Shown here: one piece after another, positions 34,235 to 43,808 of the stretch
Position numbering within the stretch: the stretch's first letter is position 1
Layout of the letters: every line of letters starts with the position of its first letter
NCBI GenBank assembly: GCA_035512155.1
Contig: DATKEN010000092.1
Span: 1 to 64,000, forward strand
Direction: 5' to 3'
DNA from: JABCYV01 sp035512155
Lineage (GTDB): Bacteria > Acidobacteriota > Terriglobia > Terriglobales > Acidobacteriaceae
Length of the DNA: 64,000 nucleotides
Notes under the pieces: model-generated
Seen by the model: the letters and a program-made list of their open reading frames with translations, nothing else
The model's database searches: none
Told to the model about the DNA's origin: nothing
Program-made: the position numbers and the translations under genes

Positions 34235-35461
34235 GTGTGCGGGCCCGTCATCGGGAATTCGCAAGATCGCGCGCCAACTCGTCCCACCATGAGATCCAGG
34301 TTTGAACCCGATGTTGTAGCGGGTGTCAGCACGCGTCCTTCGTCCACGCTGATCGACCCAGAAGCATACGATACCAGCGAACAGCAATTCGGTGCCAGCT
34401 TGGAACAGGGCCCACAGCCTCGGTTTGCGGTAGAAGGTGAAACCGAAACTGATGCGACATCAATAACGGGGCGGAAAGGCGATGCCTCGATTCAGTACTG
34501 TGTCGAATCCAAGAACGGGGTGCCGTCGGCCGAGCTTGATACCAAAGATCTCATCACGACATCGCATCCTGACAAATCAGCGGAGCCTGCGAAAAAGTCA
34601 ACGGCGCCCCCTGCGCAAGGAGGCCTCGAAGAAGAACAAAACCCCGAGCGCTGGCGACAGGAAGTGGCCGCCCGGCTGAACAATTACCGTGCCCGGCGCC
34701 GACCACGGGCACCGCGGTATCCCTCGCTGCGCTTGAAATTCGAAGAGGATCAGGAGGTGGGAGCCACCCCATCCAGCCTAGTCGAGCCACCCGTTGCGGT
34801 TCAGAGTGCTTACCGCACCCGTCCTGCCTTCAAACCGGCCGTAGGCGCGGAGACACCTGCGAAGATCATTGAATTTCCACGCTCATCAGCGGCTCCGAGC
34901 CGCTTCGACGAGCTGGCCGAGCCTATGCTCGATCATCCACGCATTCTGGAGGCGCCGGAGGTGGTCCCTACTCCACTCGCGTTGGGGGGTATTCTGATTG
35001 AACCGGCCGAACAACCACCGTGCGAGAAGCGACCTGGATTTGAGATGCCGCTGCAGTCAGCCTCTATGTCGCGGCGCCTCACAGCAGTCGCGATCGATGG
35101 TGTGCTTGTAGCTTGCGCTGTCGCAGTATTCGTCTACATTTTCTTGAGGCTCACCAGGCAAGTACCGGCATTGCAACCAGCGGCAGGCATCGCGCTGGTA
35201 CTCATAGGACTCTTTTGGGTCGCCTACCAGTACCTGTTCTTGGTGTACTGCGGAATGAGTCCTGGGCTGAAGGTGGCCGGCCTGCAGCTCTGCCGGTTCG
35301 ACGGTACGACTGCTCCCCGTCGACTCCGCCGTTGGCGAGTGCTCGCGTCTGTGCTCTCTGGAGTGTCGTTGGGCTTGGGGTACGCGTGGTGCTTCCTCGA
35401 CGAAGATCGGCTCTGCTGGCACGACCGCATCACCCATACCTACATGGCGCCGAAAGACTGA
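34235..35461 (+). CDS. RDD-family membrane protein with long disordered N-terminus
   Basis: A 408-residue protein. The first about 265 residues are low complexity, rich in Pro, Glu, Ala and Arg, with a short basic block (LNNYRARRRPRAPRYPS) and a KIIEFPRS word. The last about 140 residues form an RDD domain with three helices (RRLTAVAIDGVLVACAVAVFVY, then GMSPGLKVAGLQLCR and DEDRLCWHDRITHTY). RDD proteins are proposed ion or small-molecule transporters. GTG 34235 has AAGGA upstream; ATG 34289 is an alternative start. Confidence 0.75.
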   Translation: MCGPVIGNSQDRAPTRPTMRSRFEPDVVAGVSTRPSSTLIDPEAYDTSEQQFGASLEQGPQPRFAVEGETETDATSITGRKGDASIQYCVESKNGVPSAELDTKDLITTSHPDKSAEPAKKSTAPPAQGGLEEEQNPERWRQEVAARLNNYRARRRPRAPRYPSLRLKFEEDQEVGATPSSLVEPPVAVQSAYRTRPAFKPAVGAETPAKIIEFPRSSAAPSRFDELAEPMLDHPRILEAPEVVPTPLALGGILIEPAEQPPCEKRPGFEMPLQSASMSRRLTAVAIDGVLVACAVAVFVYIFLRLTRQVPALQPAAGIALVLIGLFWVAYQYLFLVYCGMSPGLKVAGLQLCRFDGTTAPRRLRRWRVLASVLSGVSLGLGYAWCFLDEDRLCWHDRITHTYMAPKD

Positions 35462-35511
35462 TGGACGCCACTCTGCAAGCTTTCTACCCGCTGATATGTT
35501 AAATTTTTAAG

Positions 35512-35532
35512 TTTGCGCCCTTCTAGCGCAAA
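35512..35532. promoter_or_regulatory. Dyad directly before the permease start codon
   Basis: TTTGCGC (35512-35518) and GCGCAAA (35526-35532) form a perfect inverted repeat that ends two bases before the ATG at 35535. No ribosome binding site is visible. It could be an operator or an RNA hairpin that hides the start. Confidence 0.4.
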
Positions 35533-35534
35533 TC

Positions 35535-37793
35535 ATGTCTTCATCCATTCAGAACGTCAAGCGCCCGGCCGTCAACGTCTTCGTCGCCACCACGGTGATG
35601 CTGACGTTCATTTCATTCTGGCGGGCGGCGGCCATCGTGCTAGCGGACCTCGCCTCTTCCGCGTATTACGCTGGTGGCGACGCCGAGAAGGTCATTGGCA
35701 AGAGCGCGCCCTGGTTCATCCTGGCAGTGATGCTGTTCAGCTACGCTGTCCGCGCGCTCTATATCGAATCCAGCAGCATGTTCGTCCGGGGCGGCGTGTA
35801 CCGCGTGGTCAAAGAAGCCATGGGCGGCACGTTGGCGAAAATTTCAGTTTCGGCGTTGCTCTTTGATTACGTCCTGACCGGGCCCATCAGTGCGGTTTCC
35901 GCAGGGCAATATTTGGCGGGATTCGTTGAGGATATTGCCCGTTATCTGAAGCACCCTTTCCACGCCTTCCCCGAGAATACCTTTGCCGCCGCCTTTGCGG
36001 TATTGGTTGTTCTTTACTTCTGGCGAAAGAATATTCAGGGCATTCACGAATCTAGCGAAAAGGCACTGCAGATCATGATTATCACCACCGTGATGGTGGT
36101 GTTGCTAATTCTGTGGTGTGTGTTCACAATTTTGCGCGGTCCCGTCGTCCAGCTACCACCGAATCCTCTGCACCCGGGAGTGGTTCTACTCAACAAGGAA
36201 TCGTTAGGCTGGCTGTACGGCACCTGGATCAGTCATCTCACCTGGATCATCATGTTCGTCGGTTTCGGCCACTCCGTATTGGCGATGAGCGGCGAAGAAA
36301 CCCTGGCCCAGGTCAATCGCGAGATCGAACATCCCAAGCTGAAAAACCTGGAGAAGACTGGGCTGGTGATTTTCGTATACAGCCTGCTGTTCACCGGCCT
36401 GGTGTCGTTCTTCGCGGTAATGATTATTCCCGACAAAGTCAGGCCCGAATACTTTGGCAATCTCATCGGCGGAATCGCCATGTTCCTGGTCGGCCCAACC
36501 TGGGCTAGGCTGGCTTTTCGCGCCTTCGTGGTGCTGGTCGGCGTTTTAATTCTAGCCGGCGCTCAGAACACATCTATCGTGGGCGCTAATGGCGTGCTCA
36601 ACCGCATGGCGGAAGATGGCGTGCTGACCTCCGCCTTTCAGAAACCCCATCACCGGTACGGTACAAGCTTCCGCGTGATCAACCTGATTGTCGCCATGCA
36701 AATACTCACAATCATGTTGACGCGGGGTAACGTATTTGTTCTGGCGGGACTGTATGCCTTTGGGGTGATCTGGAGCTTTGCCCTAATGTCGCTCGCCGTA
36801 CTAGTCCTGCGCTATACCGAACCAGTGAGCCGCGAGTGGAGAGTGCCGGGAAATTTCCGGCTGTTCGATCGCGAGATTCCGGTCGGCCTCATAGTAATTG
36901 CTATTGTTCTGTTCACCACCGCGCTGGTCAATCTTCTAACCAAATCTGAAGCTACCATCGCCGGAGTTACCTTCAGCGGTATCTTCTTTGCGGTTTTCAG
37001 CTACTCGGAACGGCAGGTTGCCAAAGCACGAAAAGGGAAACCAGAGGGGCTGGCTCAGTTTCGTGTGTATGGCAACCAGGAACTGGGCAGTGGGGCGCTT
37101 GGGGTTCGGCCTGGAAACATCCTGGTTGCGGTTCGTGATCCCAAGAACCTCTACTACCTGCGGGAAGTCCTTAGACGGACCGACACCAACCGGCAGGATG
37201 TGGTTGTCATGACCGCGCGTCTCTACCATCGCGAACACGCGTTCGGAGGCAGCGCGGTTCTCGAAGCAGGTGAAATTTTCGACCATTACGAGCAGGAGCT
37301 GTTTACCGCTGCGGTCGCCGCAGCCGAGAAGGAAGGCAGGCCAGTTTCGTTGCTCGTAGTCCCCGCAAGCGATGTTTTTGAGGCAATCGTTTTGACCGCA
37401 CAGCGGCTGGATTCAAGCCGGATTGTCTGTGGCCTATCCAATAAACTTACCGCGGATGAGCAGGCTAAACGGACTGGAGACGCATGGGAGAAGCTACCGG
37501 AACCGCGGCCACGGATCACGCTGGAAGTCCATTTGCCCGACGGCACCATCCGCGAATATCCGCTGGGGCCGCATACACCGCGCATGCGTCCACAGGACTT
37601 GGAACTCATGCACAAGGTGTGGCTGGACGTTACGTCGGATCCCAATTACTGCGGAGCTCATCACTACCACATTGTGGCGTTAGCGCTTGAGGAGCTGCAG
37701 CGCGAATTGAGTACGGAGCAGCGGACGGCATTGCTGGCAAAATTGAACGAAGAGTTGCACAAGGACGGAAGCAGCACCCCACCGTGTCCCTGA
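35535..37793 (+). CDS. APC-family permease with soluble C-terminal domain
   Basis: A 752-residue transporter. About 480 residues contain some 12 hydrophobic segments of an amino-acid/polyamine permease, including SGEETLAQVNREIEHPKLKNL and LAGAQNTSIVGANGVLNRMA. About 260 soluble residues follow. The first part (NILVAVRDPKNLYYLREVLRRTDTNRQDVVVMTARL, then LLVVPASDVFEAIVLTAQRLDSSRIVCGLS) looks like a universal-stress-protein fold, which binds nucleotides in some permeases. The last about 90 residues hold HYHIVALALEELQREL and are unassigned. Substrate unknown. Confidence 0.85.
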   Translation: MSSSIQNVKRPAVNVFVATTVMLTFISFWRAAAIVLADLASSAYYAGGDAEKVIGKSAPWFILAVMLFSYAVRALYIESSSMFVRGGVYRVVKEAMGGTLAKISVSALLFDYVLTGPISAVSAGQYLAGFVEDIARYLKHPFHAFPENTFAAAFAVLVVLYFWRKNIQGIHESSEKALQIMIITTVMVVLLILWCVFTILRGPVVQLPPNPLHPGVVLLNKESLGWLYGTWISHLTWIIMFVGFGHSVLAMSGEETLAQVNREIEHPKLKNLEKTGLVIFVYSLLFTGLVSFFAVMIIPDKVRPEYFGNLIGGIAMFLVGPTWARLAFRAFVVLVGVLILAGAQNTSIVGANGVLNRMAEDGVLTSAFQKPHHRYGTSFRVINLIVAMQILTIMLTRGNVFVLAGLYAFGVIWSFALMSLAVLVLRYTEPVSREWRVPGNFRLFDREIPVGLIVIAIVLFTTALVNLLTKSEATIAGVTFSGIFFAVFSYSERQVAKARKGKPEGLAQFRVYGNQELGSGALGVRPGNILVAVRDPKNLYYLREVLRRTDTNRQDVVVMTARLYHREHAFGGSAVLEAGEIFDHYEQELFTAAVAAAEKEGRPVSLLVVPASDVFEAIVLTAQRLDSSRIVCGLSNKLTADEQAKRTGDAWEKLPEPRPRITLEVHLPDGTIREYPLGPHTPRMRPQDLELMHKVWLDVTSDPNYCGAHHYHIVALALEELQRELSTEQRTALLAKLNEELHKDGSSTPPCP

Positions 37794-37813
37794 TGAATCA
37801 CGTCGACCTCTCC

Positions 37814-37822
37814 TGCTAACAT
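37814..37822 (+). promoter_or_regulatory. Extended -10 box of gltX, leaderless arrangement
   Basis: TGC-TAACAT ends six bases before the GTG of gltX. There is no ribosome binding site in the 35-base gap after the permease gene. Confidence 0.5.
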
Positions 37823-37828
37823 CACCTG

Positions 37829-39388
37829 GTGACTGCAAATTCTCCAGTAAGAGTGCGCTTTGCCCCTTCGCCGACTGGCCATTTGCACGTTGGCAACGCG
37901 CGCACAGCTCTCTTTAACTGGCTTTTTGCCCGCCAAAAAGGCGGCGCCATGGTGCTGCGTATCGAGGACACCGATGTCGAGCGCAGCGAAGCGCGCTTCG
38001 AAGATCAGCTGATCGATGACCTGAAGTGGCTAGGACTGGACTGGGACGAAGGGCCGGACGTGGGCGGGCCCTACACGCCCTATCGGCAGTCCGATCGCTT
38101 GGATGTTTATCGTGAATACGGGGAGCGACTGCTCGACGAAGGCAAGGCGTACTTGTGCTTCTGCACGGAAGACGAACTGCAGCAAGAGCGTGATCGGGCC
38201 CAAGCCGAAAGCCGCCAACAAATCTACTCGGGCAAGTGCCGGGTGATTGATCCTGACGCAGCCAAACGGAGAAGGGCGGATGGTGAGGCTGCGGCGATCC
38301 GCCTGAGAATTCCCGAGCATCCCATTCGGTTTCACGACATTGTGCACGGGGATGTGGAGTTTTCGAACGAAGTGGTGAGCGACCCGATTATCCTGCGCTC
38401 GAATGAGATGCCGGTTTACAACTACGTCGTGGTAATCGACGACGCGCTGATGAAGATCACGCATGTGATTCGCGGCGACGACCATCTCTCCAATACCCCA
38501 AAGCAAGTTGCTTTGTATGAAGCTTTGGGCTGGTCCGTGCCAGAGTTCGCCCATCTTTCGACGATTCTTGGCAGTGACCGCGAGCGGCTTTCCAAACGCC
38601 ACGGAGCCACTTCTATCGCCAATTTCCGCGACATGGGTGTGCTGCCCGAGGCTTTGGTGAATTACCTGGCGCTCTTAGGTTGGGCGCCAAGCGGCGGCAC
38701 GCGGGAAATCTTCGGCTTGGAAGATCTGGTGAAGGAATTTTCGCTGGAACGGGTGACGCCGTCCCCGGCGGTGTTCGATATGGAGAAGCTGTACTGGCTG
38801 AACCGGCACTACATCAAGCAATGCGAGTTGCAACGGCTGACTTTCCTGGGGTTGGAGTTTTTTGCGAAGTCAGGCGTTCTGGACAGGAATCCGACTTCTC
38901 CGCCAAACTCCGATCGGACTGTGTTGGTTGAGAAAAGCCTCTTCGATTGGTTCTCCAGAGTCACGGAACTGTTTGCACCTTATGTGGATCGCCTCGATCA
39001 GCTCCCGGAACGAGCTTCTCCGATTTTTAGCTATGACGCGAAGGCCGCCCTCGCCGCGCCCGAGAATGCCGAAGTTCTTGCATGGCCTCAGACCAAAACG
39101 GTACTGGACCGGTTCGCGGTTAAGGTCTTGGAGAATGAATGTGCCCAAGTAGGTAAACTTACCGCCGAGGAATTCAACAAAATCGTTAGCGAGGTGAAAG
39201 CCGAAACTGGGGTGAAAGGTAAAGAACTTTTTCATCCCATACGCATCGTGGTGATGGGTTCGCATTCTGGCCCGGCGTTTGACAAGCTCATACCAGTCCT
39301 CGAAGAAGGCAGTCGGTTGGAATTGCCCAACCACGTCCTGAGCGTCAGGGAACGAGTGGAAGAGTTCAGCAAGGCCCGATTGGGATAA
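37829..39388 (+). CDS. gltX: Glutamyl-tRNA synthetase
   Basis: A class I synthetase of 519 residues. The HIGH motif is in RFAPSPTGHLHVGNARTALFNWL and the KMSKS-type motif is DRERLSKRHGATS. Start GTG 37829 fits the family (VTANSPVRVRFAPSPTG). The stretch around residues 340-400 is longer and less typical than in E. coli, and belongs to the anticodon-binding half. Discriminating versus non-discriminating type cannot be told by eye. Confidence 0.96.
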   Translation: MTANSPVRVRFAPSPTGHLHVGNARTALFNWLFARQKGGAMVLRIEDTDVERSEARFEDQLIDDLKWLGLDWDEGPDVGGPYTPYRQSDRLDVYREYGERLLDEGKAYLCFCTEDELQQERDRAQAESRQQIYSGKCRVIDPDAAKRRRADGEAAAIRLRIPEHPIRFHDIVHGDVEFSNEVVSDPIILRSNEMPVYNYVVVIDDALMKITHVIRGDDHLSNTPKQVALYEALGWSVPEFAHLSTILGSDRERLSKRHGATSIANFRDMGVLPEALVNYLALLGWAPSGGTREIFGLEDLVKEFSLERVTPSPAVFDMEKLYWLNRHYIKQCELQRLTFLGLEFFAKSGVLDRNPTSPPNSDRTVLVEKSLFDWFSRVTELFAPYVDRLDQLPERASPIFSYDAKAALAAPENAEVLAWPQTKTVLDRFAVKVLENECAQVGKLTAEEFNKIVSEVKAETGVKGKELFHPIRIVVMGSHSGPAFDKLIPVLEEGSRLELPNHVLSVRERVEEFSKARLG

Positions 39389-39458
39389 GAAGGCAGTCCG
39401 ATTTCACGAGTCGCACAAATGTATCTGCGGATCTAAATCGAGTCGTCTTTCTTGGTTT

Positions 39459-40370
39459 CTACCGCTTTAAGATCTCCTGCAGAGCCCTCCTCAGATCGGA
39501 AAATTGGAAGGGATACCCGCTAGCAATTAGCTTGGCAGGTTCCACGCGCTGACTGGCGAGCAGGAGTTCGTCGGCCATCTCGCCGAAAGCCAGACGCGCG
39601 GCAAATGCAGGCATTGGGAAAATGGCTGGGCGCGACAGGACCGACGCTAGGGTCTTGCTGAATTCAGCGTTGGTCGCCGGTCTGGGCGAAACAACGTTGA
39701 CGGGTCCTTGCAGCAAGTCGCTCTTTAGGGCGTGGTGAATGGCTCCCACCACGTCACGGACGTGAACCCAACTCCACCACTGGCGTCCGTCTCCAATATA
39801 GCCGCCCAGACCCAAACGGAACGGAAAGAGCATCTTCTGCAATGCGCCACCGTCAGCGCTCAGCACCACGCCGAATCGCATTTGTGCGGTGCGAATTCCT
39901 GCCGCCGCTGCAGGCTCTGTGCCAGCTTCCCACTCGCGACACACTTCGGCAAGAAAGTCATTTCCGGAGGGGCTGTCCTCGCCCAGAATATCCTCGCCCC
40001 GATTGCCATAGTACCCGATGGCGGATCCGGAGATCAGCACCTCTGGCGGCCGCGAACCCTTGGCCAAGGCCTCGGCTAAATGACGGGTTCCCAGCCGGCG
40101 GCTGTCCAGAATGCGCTGTTTCTTTGCCTCAGTCCAACGGCCCACGATCGATTCCCCAGCAAGGTGGATGACCGCCGCGAAGCCGGAGACCGATTCCGGC
40201 GGCAGTGGGTGGGCAGGGTCCCAGGAGATCTGCCCGCCGCCAGATGTGACGCCCCGAACCAGGCGCGTTACGTTGAATCCGCGTGATGCCAGTGAGGGCA
40301 GAAGGGCTGCGCCAATGGGTCCCGAGACTCCGCTAACCAGAATTCGAGACGAATTCGCCAACGTGGCCAC
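39459..40370 (-). CDS. SDR39U1-like NAD-dependent epimerase (TIGR01777 family)
   Basis: A 303-residue extended short-chain dehydrogenase-like protein. The nucleotide motif is ILVSGVSGPIGAAL, followed by AVIHLAGESI, SGSAIGYYGNRG (YxxxK-like region) and the WWSWVHVRDVVGAIHHAL block typical of the TIGR01777 family. E. coli YfcH is a relative; the substrate is unknown. The start is set at GTG 40370: the frame is open further, to 40727, but that part runs through the start of rel, and TGG-TACATT lies six bases upstream of this GTG. Confidence 0.85.
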   Translation of the reverse strand: MATLANSSRILVSGVSGPIGAALLPSLASRGFNVTRLVRGVTSGGGQISWDPAHPLPPESVSGFAAVIHLAGESIVGRWTEAKKQRILDSRRLGTRHLAEALAKGSRPPEVLISGSAIGYYGNRGEDILGEDSPSGNDFLAEVCREWEAGTEPAAAAGIRTAQMRFGVVLSADGGALQKMLFPFRLGLGGYIGDGRQWWSWVHVRDVVGAIHHALKSDLLQGPVNVVSPRPATNAEFSKTLASVLSRPAIFPMPAFAARLAFGEMADELLLASQRVEPAKLIASGYPFQFSDLRRALQEILKR

Positions 40371-40376
40371 CAAGCA

Positions 40377-40385
40377 AATGTACCA
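40377..40385 (-). promoter_or_regulatory. Extended -10 box of the SDR gene, leaderless arrangement
   Basis: On the minus strand TGG-TACATT ends six bases before GTG 40370. With the rel promoter about 80 bases away, this is a compact divergent promoter region. Confidence 0.45.
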
Positions 40386-40458
40386 GATGGAATTAGAAGG
40401 CCGATTTCCCCGCTCCTGCGGGAGGCGGGACCCTTCCCGGCGGCTTCTTGCTGGGGGA

Positions 40459-40464
40459 TATAAT
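40459..40464 (+). promoter_or_regulatory. -10 box of rel, leaderless arrangement
   Basis: A perfect TATAAT ends five bases before the ATG of rel. No ribosome binding site is present. The -35 region is poor. Confidence 0.5.
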
Positions 40465-40469
40465 CGATT

Positions 40470-42680
40470 ATGGCGACTCTGCGCGAACAGATCGCGACCA
40501 CTGCGCTTCATGTAACCAAGTACCGTGAACTGATGCGGCGCATGCGGGAAAATCGTCCCAACGACGATCTGGAACTCATTCGCAAAGCTTACGAGTTTTC
40601 CCAGAAGCACCACGCCGGCCAGACTCGCGCCTCCGGCCAGCCTTACCTGGTGCATCCCTTGGAAGTGGCTTTGGTTCTGGCCGAAATGAAGATGGACCCC
40701 GTCGCCATCGCCGCTGGGTTGCTGCACGACTCGGTGGAGGACACTTCAGTTACGGTGGTTGACATCCGCAAAGAGTTTGGTGAGCAGGTGGCGCACATCG
40801 TGGAGGGCGTCACCAAGATTAGTGCCCTTGACTTCGTTACCCGCGAGGAGCAACAGGCCGAGAACCTGCGCAAGATGATGCTCGCGATGGTGGACGACAT
40901 CCGTGTCGTGCTCATCAAGCTAGCCGACCGCCTGCACAATATGCGCACGCTGGAACATCTGCAGCCCGAGCGGCAGCAGAAAATCGCCAGGGAGACACTG
41001 GATATTTATGCCCCCATCGCCCACCGGTTGGGCATGGGCAAGATCCGTGGCGAACTGGAGGACCTCGGCTTCCGTTACGTTGACCCGATTTCCTACCAGC
41101 AGGTGGACGAAGCCGTAGAAGCGCGGCGCAAGGCGGGAGAGGCTTTCCTGGGGCGCGTGGAACAGATATTCCACGACAAACTGAAAGAGGCTGGAATTAC
41201 CGCGAAGGTCGAGAGCCGGATCAAGCGTCTGTACAGCATCCACAAGAAGCTGCAGCGGCAACATATCGCCGTGGAACAGGTATACGACCTTTATGCCATG
41301 CGGGTAATCACTGAGTCTGTGCAGGACTGCTACGCGGTGCTGGGAATCATTCACAACCTGTGGCGACCTGTGCCCGGTCGAATCAAGGACTTTATCGCCA
41401 TGCCTCGGCCGAATTTTTACCAGTCGCTGCATACTTCGGTGATTTCGGAGGAAGGCACGCCATTTGAGGTGCAAATCCGCACCGAAGAAATGCACAAGAT
41501 GGCGGAAGAAGGCATCGCCGCCCACTGGAAATACAAGGACGGACCGGTTTCAGCCCAGGATGAGCAGCGGTTGGCCTGGCTGCGCCAGGTAGTCGAATGG
41601 CAGCGCGACGTCTCCGATCCCGGCGAGTTCCTGTCAACCCTGAAGATCGATCTGTACCCGGAGGAGGTCTACACCTTCACGCCCAAGGGCAAAGTCGTGG
41701 TATTGCCCCGGGACGCCTCGCCCATTGATTTTGCCTATTCGATTCACACTGAAGTAGGCCACAGTTGCGTGGGCGCGAAGGTGAATGGGCGGATGGTCCC
41801 GCTGCGCTTTAAGTTGCATAGTGGCGACATTGTGGAGATCCTTACCCAGCCGGGGCACAAACCAAGCCGCGATTGGTTGGGGATTGCGAAGTCATCGCGG
41901 GCACGCAACAAGATTAAGCATTGGCTCAACCTGCACCAGCGCGAGCGTGCCATTGAAATCGGCCGCAAACTGATTGAGAAGGAGGCGCGTAAGTATAGGA
42001 TCGCTCTCAAGGAAATTAAGGACGACGAGCTGCTAAAGATTGCCTCGGATTACGGCGTAGGTCGTCCTGACGACTTGATGGCCGGCATCGGCTATGGCAA
42101 ATTTTCAGCGCGGCAAGTGCTGGCGCGGCTCGCTCCGGCGGCCAGCGAGCCGGTCACTGAAGGTGAGGGGGAGAAATCCGGCGGAATTGCCAGCGTAGTG
42201 CGGCGCGTTTTCGGGGGAGACCATAACAACAACGCCATCCGGGTCAAGGGACACGGCGACCTTCTCGTTTACCGTGCCCGATGTTGTAATCCGATACGCG
42301 GCGAATCGGTCGTCGGTTATGTGACTCGAGGCAAAGGCGTGGCAGTACACGCTCTTAACTGCCCCAACGTGATGAATTTAATGTACGAGCCGGAGCGGCG
42401 GATCGACGTGGAGTGGTCCCGTGATGATGAGACACCAACCTCTTACCCGGTGAAGCTCACGGTTTACTGCGACGACCGTTTCGGCATGTTGAAGCAGATC
42501 ACGGCGGTCATCAGCGATACCCAAACCAACATCCGCAACGTCGAAGCCCGCACTTCTAACGGCCAAGCCAATGTCGATGTGATCCTCGATATCGCCGACC
42601 TCAAGCACCTGGAGAACATCATCAACGGCGTGCGCAAGATTCCCGGTGTGCACGACGTGCAGCGACTGCAGAAAGTCTAG
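40470..42680 (+). CDS. rel: Bifunctional (p)ppGpp synthetase/hydrolase Rel
   Basis: A 736-residue stringent-response enzyme. The hydrolase domain has intact HD residues (HHAGQTR, LLHDSVEDTSVT). The synthetase domain carries RIKDFIAMPRPNFYQSLHTSV; the RxKD motif there is that of bifunctional Rel/SpoT rather than RelA. TGS (VYTFTPKGKVVVLPRDASPIDFAYSIHTEVG), a zinc-finger-like region (RARCCNPIRGE) and a C-terminal ACT domain (KLTVYCDDRFGMLKQITAVI) follow. It should both make and destroy (p)ppGpp. It is likely the sole long Rel here, which is inferred from type only. Confidence 0.95.
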   Translation: MATLREQIATTALHVTKYRELMRRMRENRPNDDLELIRKAYEFSQKHHAGQTRASGQPYLVHPLEVALVLAEMKMDPVAIAAGLLHDSVEDTSVTVVDIRKEFGEQVAHIVEGVTKISALDFVTREEQQAENLRKMMLAMVDDIRVVLIKLADRLHNMRTLEHLQPERQQKIARETLDIYAPIAHRLGMGKIRGELEDLGFRYVDPISYQQVDEAVEARRKAGEAFLGRVEQIFHDKLKEAGITAKVESRIKRLYSIHKKLQRQHIAVEQVYDLYAMRVITESVQDCYAVLGIIHNLWRPVPGRIKDFIAMPRPNFYQSLHTSVISEEGTPFEVQIRTEEMHKMAEEGIAAHWKYKDGPVSAQDEQRLAWLRQVVEWQRDVSDPGEFLSTLKIDLYPEEVYTFTPKGKVVVLPRDASPIDFAYSIHTEVGHSCVGAKVNGRMVPLRFKLHSGDIVEILTQPGHKPSRDWLGIAKSSRARNKIKHWLNLHQRERAIEIGRKLIEKEARKYRIALKEIKDDELLKIASDYGVGRPDDLMAGIGYGKFSARQVLARLAPAASEPVTEGEGEKSGGIASVVRRVFGGDHNNNAIRVKGHGDLLVYRARCCNPIRGESVVGYVTRGKGVAVHALNCPNVMNLMYEPERRIDVEWSRDDETPTSYPVKLTVYCDDRFGMLKQITAVISDTQTNIRNVEARTSNGQANVDVILDIADLKHLENIINGVRKIPGVHDVQRLQKV

Positions 42681-42796
42681 TCGTGGTACCCCCAGCACAA
42701 TAGCTGTTTGGTTTCCGGGTAAATCTTGCGGACGAATCTCTGGACGAATTGACTTGTCCAGATTCATCTGCGTTAATTGGCCGCGGAGAATCTCTC

Positions 42797-43174
42797 ATGC
42801 GGGAAGTCATTTCCACGAAGGACGGTCCCCAGGCCATCGGTCCCTACTCCCAGGCCATCAAGGCCAATGGTTTTGTGTTTGTCTCGGGACAGGTGGCGAT
42901 CGATCCGGCAACTCAGCAGGTGGTCAGTGGCGATGTAGCTGCGCAGACTGAGCGAGTGATGAAAAATCTGTCCGGCATTTTGAAAGCGGCGGGAAGCGGA
43001 TTGGAAAAGATCGTCCGCTCGACCGTGTTTCTCAAGAACATAGGTGACTTCGGAGCGATGAATGAAGTCTATGGCAGATACTTCTCATCCGCGCCACCGG
43101 CCCGATCCACCGTAGAAGTAGCGCGCTTGCCCAAGGACGTCCTGGTGGAGATTGACGTGATCGCACTGGCGTAG
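42797..43174 (+). CDS. ridA: RidA-family deaminase (reactive intermediate deaminase)
   Basis: A 125-residue YjgF/YER057c/UK114 protein. It hydrolyses enamine/imine products of PLP enzymes such as threonine dehydratase. Signature: GPQAIGPYSQAIKANGFVFVSGQVAIDP, the catalytic Arg in PARSTVEVARLPKDVLVEID. The start is ATG 42797, with GGAGAA six bases upstream; the longer frame from 42749 is not supported. It stands after rel. Confidence 0.93.
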   Translation: MREVISTKDGPQAIGPYSQAIKANGFVFVSGQVAIDPATQQVVSGDVAAQTERVMKNLSGILKAAGSGLEKIVRSTVFLKNIGDFGAMNEVYGRYFSSAPPARSTVEVARLPKDVLVEIDVIALA

Positions 43175-43277
43175 GATTTTGCCGTTTTGAATCCGGGCTA
43201 GCAGAGTAGAATCCAGGGTCGTCTGCCGCTTTCCATTTGGCAGCCTAGAATCGGCACCGATGATCTGGAGGGCATGA

Positions 43278-43739
43278 ATGCAGAGCAAAATGCTTTTAGT
43301 TGCTATCCTTGTGCTGGCGGCCACCGCTGCTTTTGCGCAGAGCAGCACAGTTAAGAAAAAGACTGCTCCACCCGCTAGCGGACCCACGAAGGTGACGGGC
43401 GAGCCCACCAAGACGACTTCCGGGCTTGAATACTGGGAGATCAAGGTCGGCACCGGTCCATCCCCAGCAGCGGGACAGACGGTTCAGGTTCATTACACCG
43501 GCTGGCTGACCAACGGCAAGAAATTTGATAGCTCAGTGGGTGGCAAGCCGTTCGAATTTACTCTGGGCGCTCATGAAGTGATTAAGGGTTGGGACGAAGG
43601 AGTTGGTGGAATGAAGGTAGGCGGCAAACGCCAGCTGAAAATCCCTCCCGATCTCGCTTATGGAGAGCGCGGATATCCCGGCGCCATCCCGCCGAGCGCA
43701 ACGCTAATCTTCGATGTAGAGCTAATGGGTGTGCAGTAG
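43278..43739 (+). CDS. Exported FKBP-type peptidyl-prolyl isomerase
   Basis: A 153-residue protein with a signal peptide (MLLVAILVLAATAAFAQ) and a complete FKBP domain: VQVHYTGWLTNGKKFDSS, FTLGAHEVIKGWDEGVGGMKVGGKRQLKIPPDLAYG and SATLIFDVELMGV. It catalyses proline isomerisation in the periplasm. GGAGG lies five bases before the chosen ATG (43278); an overlapping out-of-frame ATG lies at 43274. It is tail-to-tail with rpmB. Confidence 0.93.
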   Translation: MQSKMLLVAILVLAATAAFAQSSTVKKKTAPPASGPTKVTGEPTKTTSGLEYWEIKVGTGPSPAAGQTVQVHYTGWLTNGKKFDSSVGGKPFEFTLGAHEVIKGWDEGVGGMKVGGKRQLKIPPDLAYGERGYPGAIPPSATLIFDVELMGVQ

Positions 43740-43745
43740 GATTCT

Positions 43746-43803
43746 AACCACGAAGGGCACTAAGTCGCACGAAGCGAAGAGTTAGCATCCTTTGTGGTTT
43801 TCT
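43746..43803. terminator. Terminator-like inverted repeat between FKBP gene and rpmB
   Basis: AACCACGAAGG (43746-43756) pairs with CCTTTGTGGTT (43789-43799) with one G-T or mismatch, and TTTTC follows. The loop is 32 bases. It lies between convergent genes. Confidence 0.4.
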
Positions 43804-43808
43804 TGCTC

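Noticed and set aside
39459..40727. Full 422-residue minus-strand frame at the SDR gene
   Set aside because: Its first about 120 codons lie over the start of rel on the other strand and do not resemble the family. The GTG at 40370 with a -10 box six bases before it is far better.
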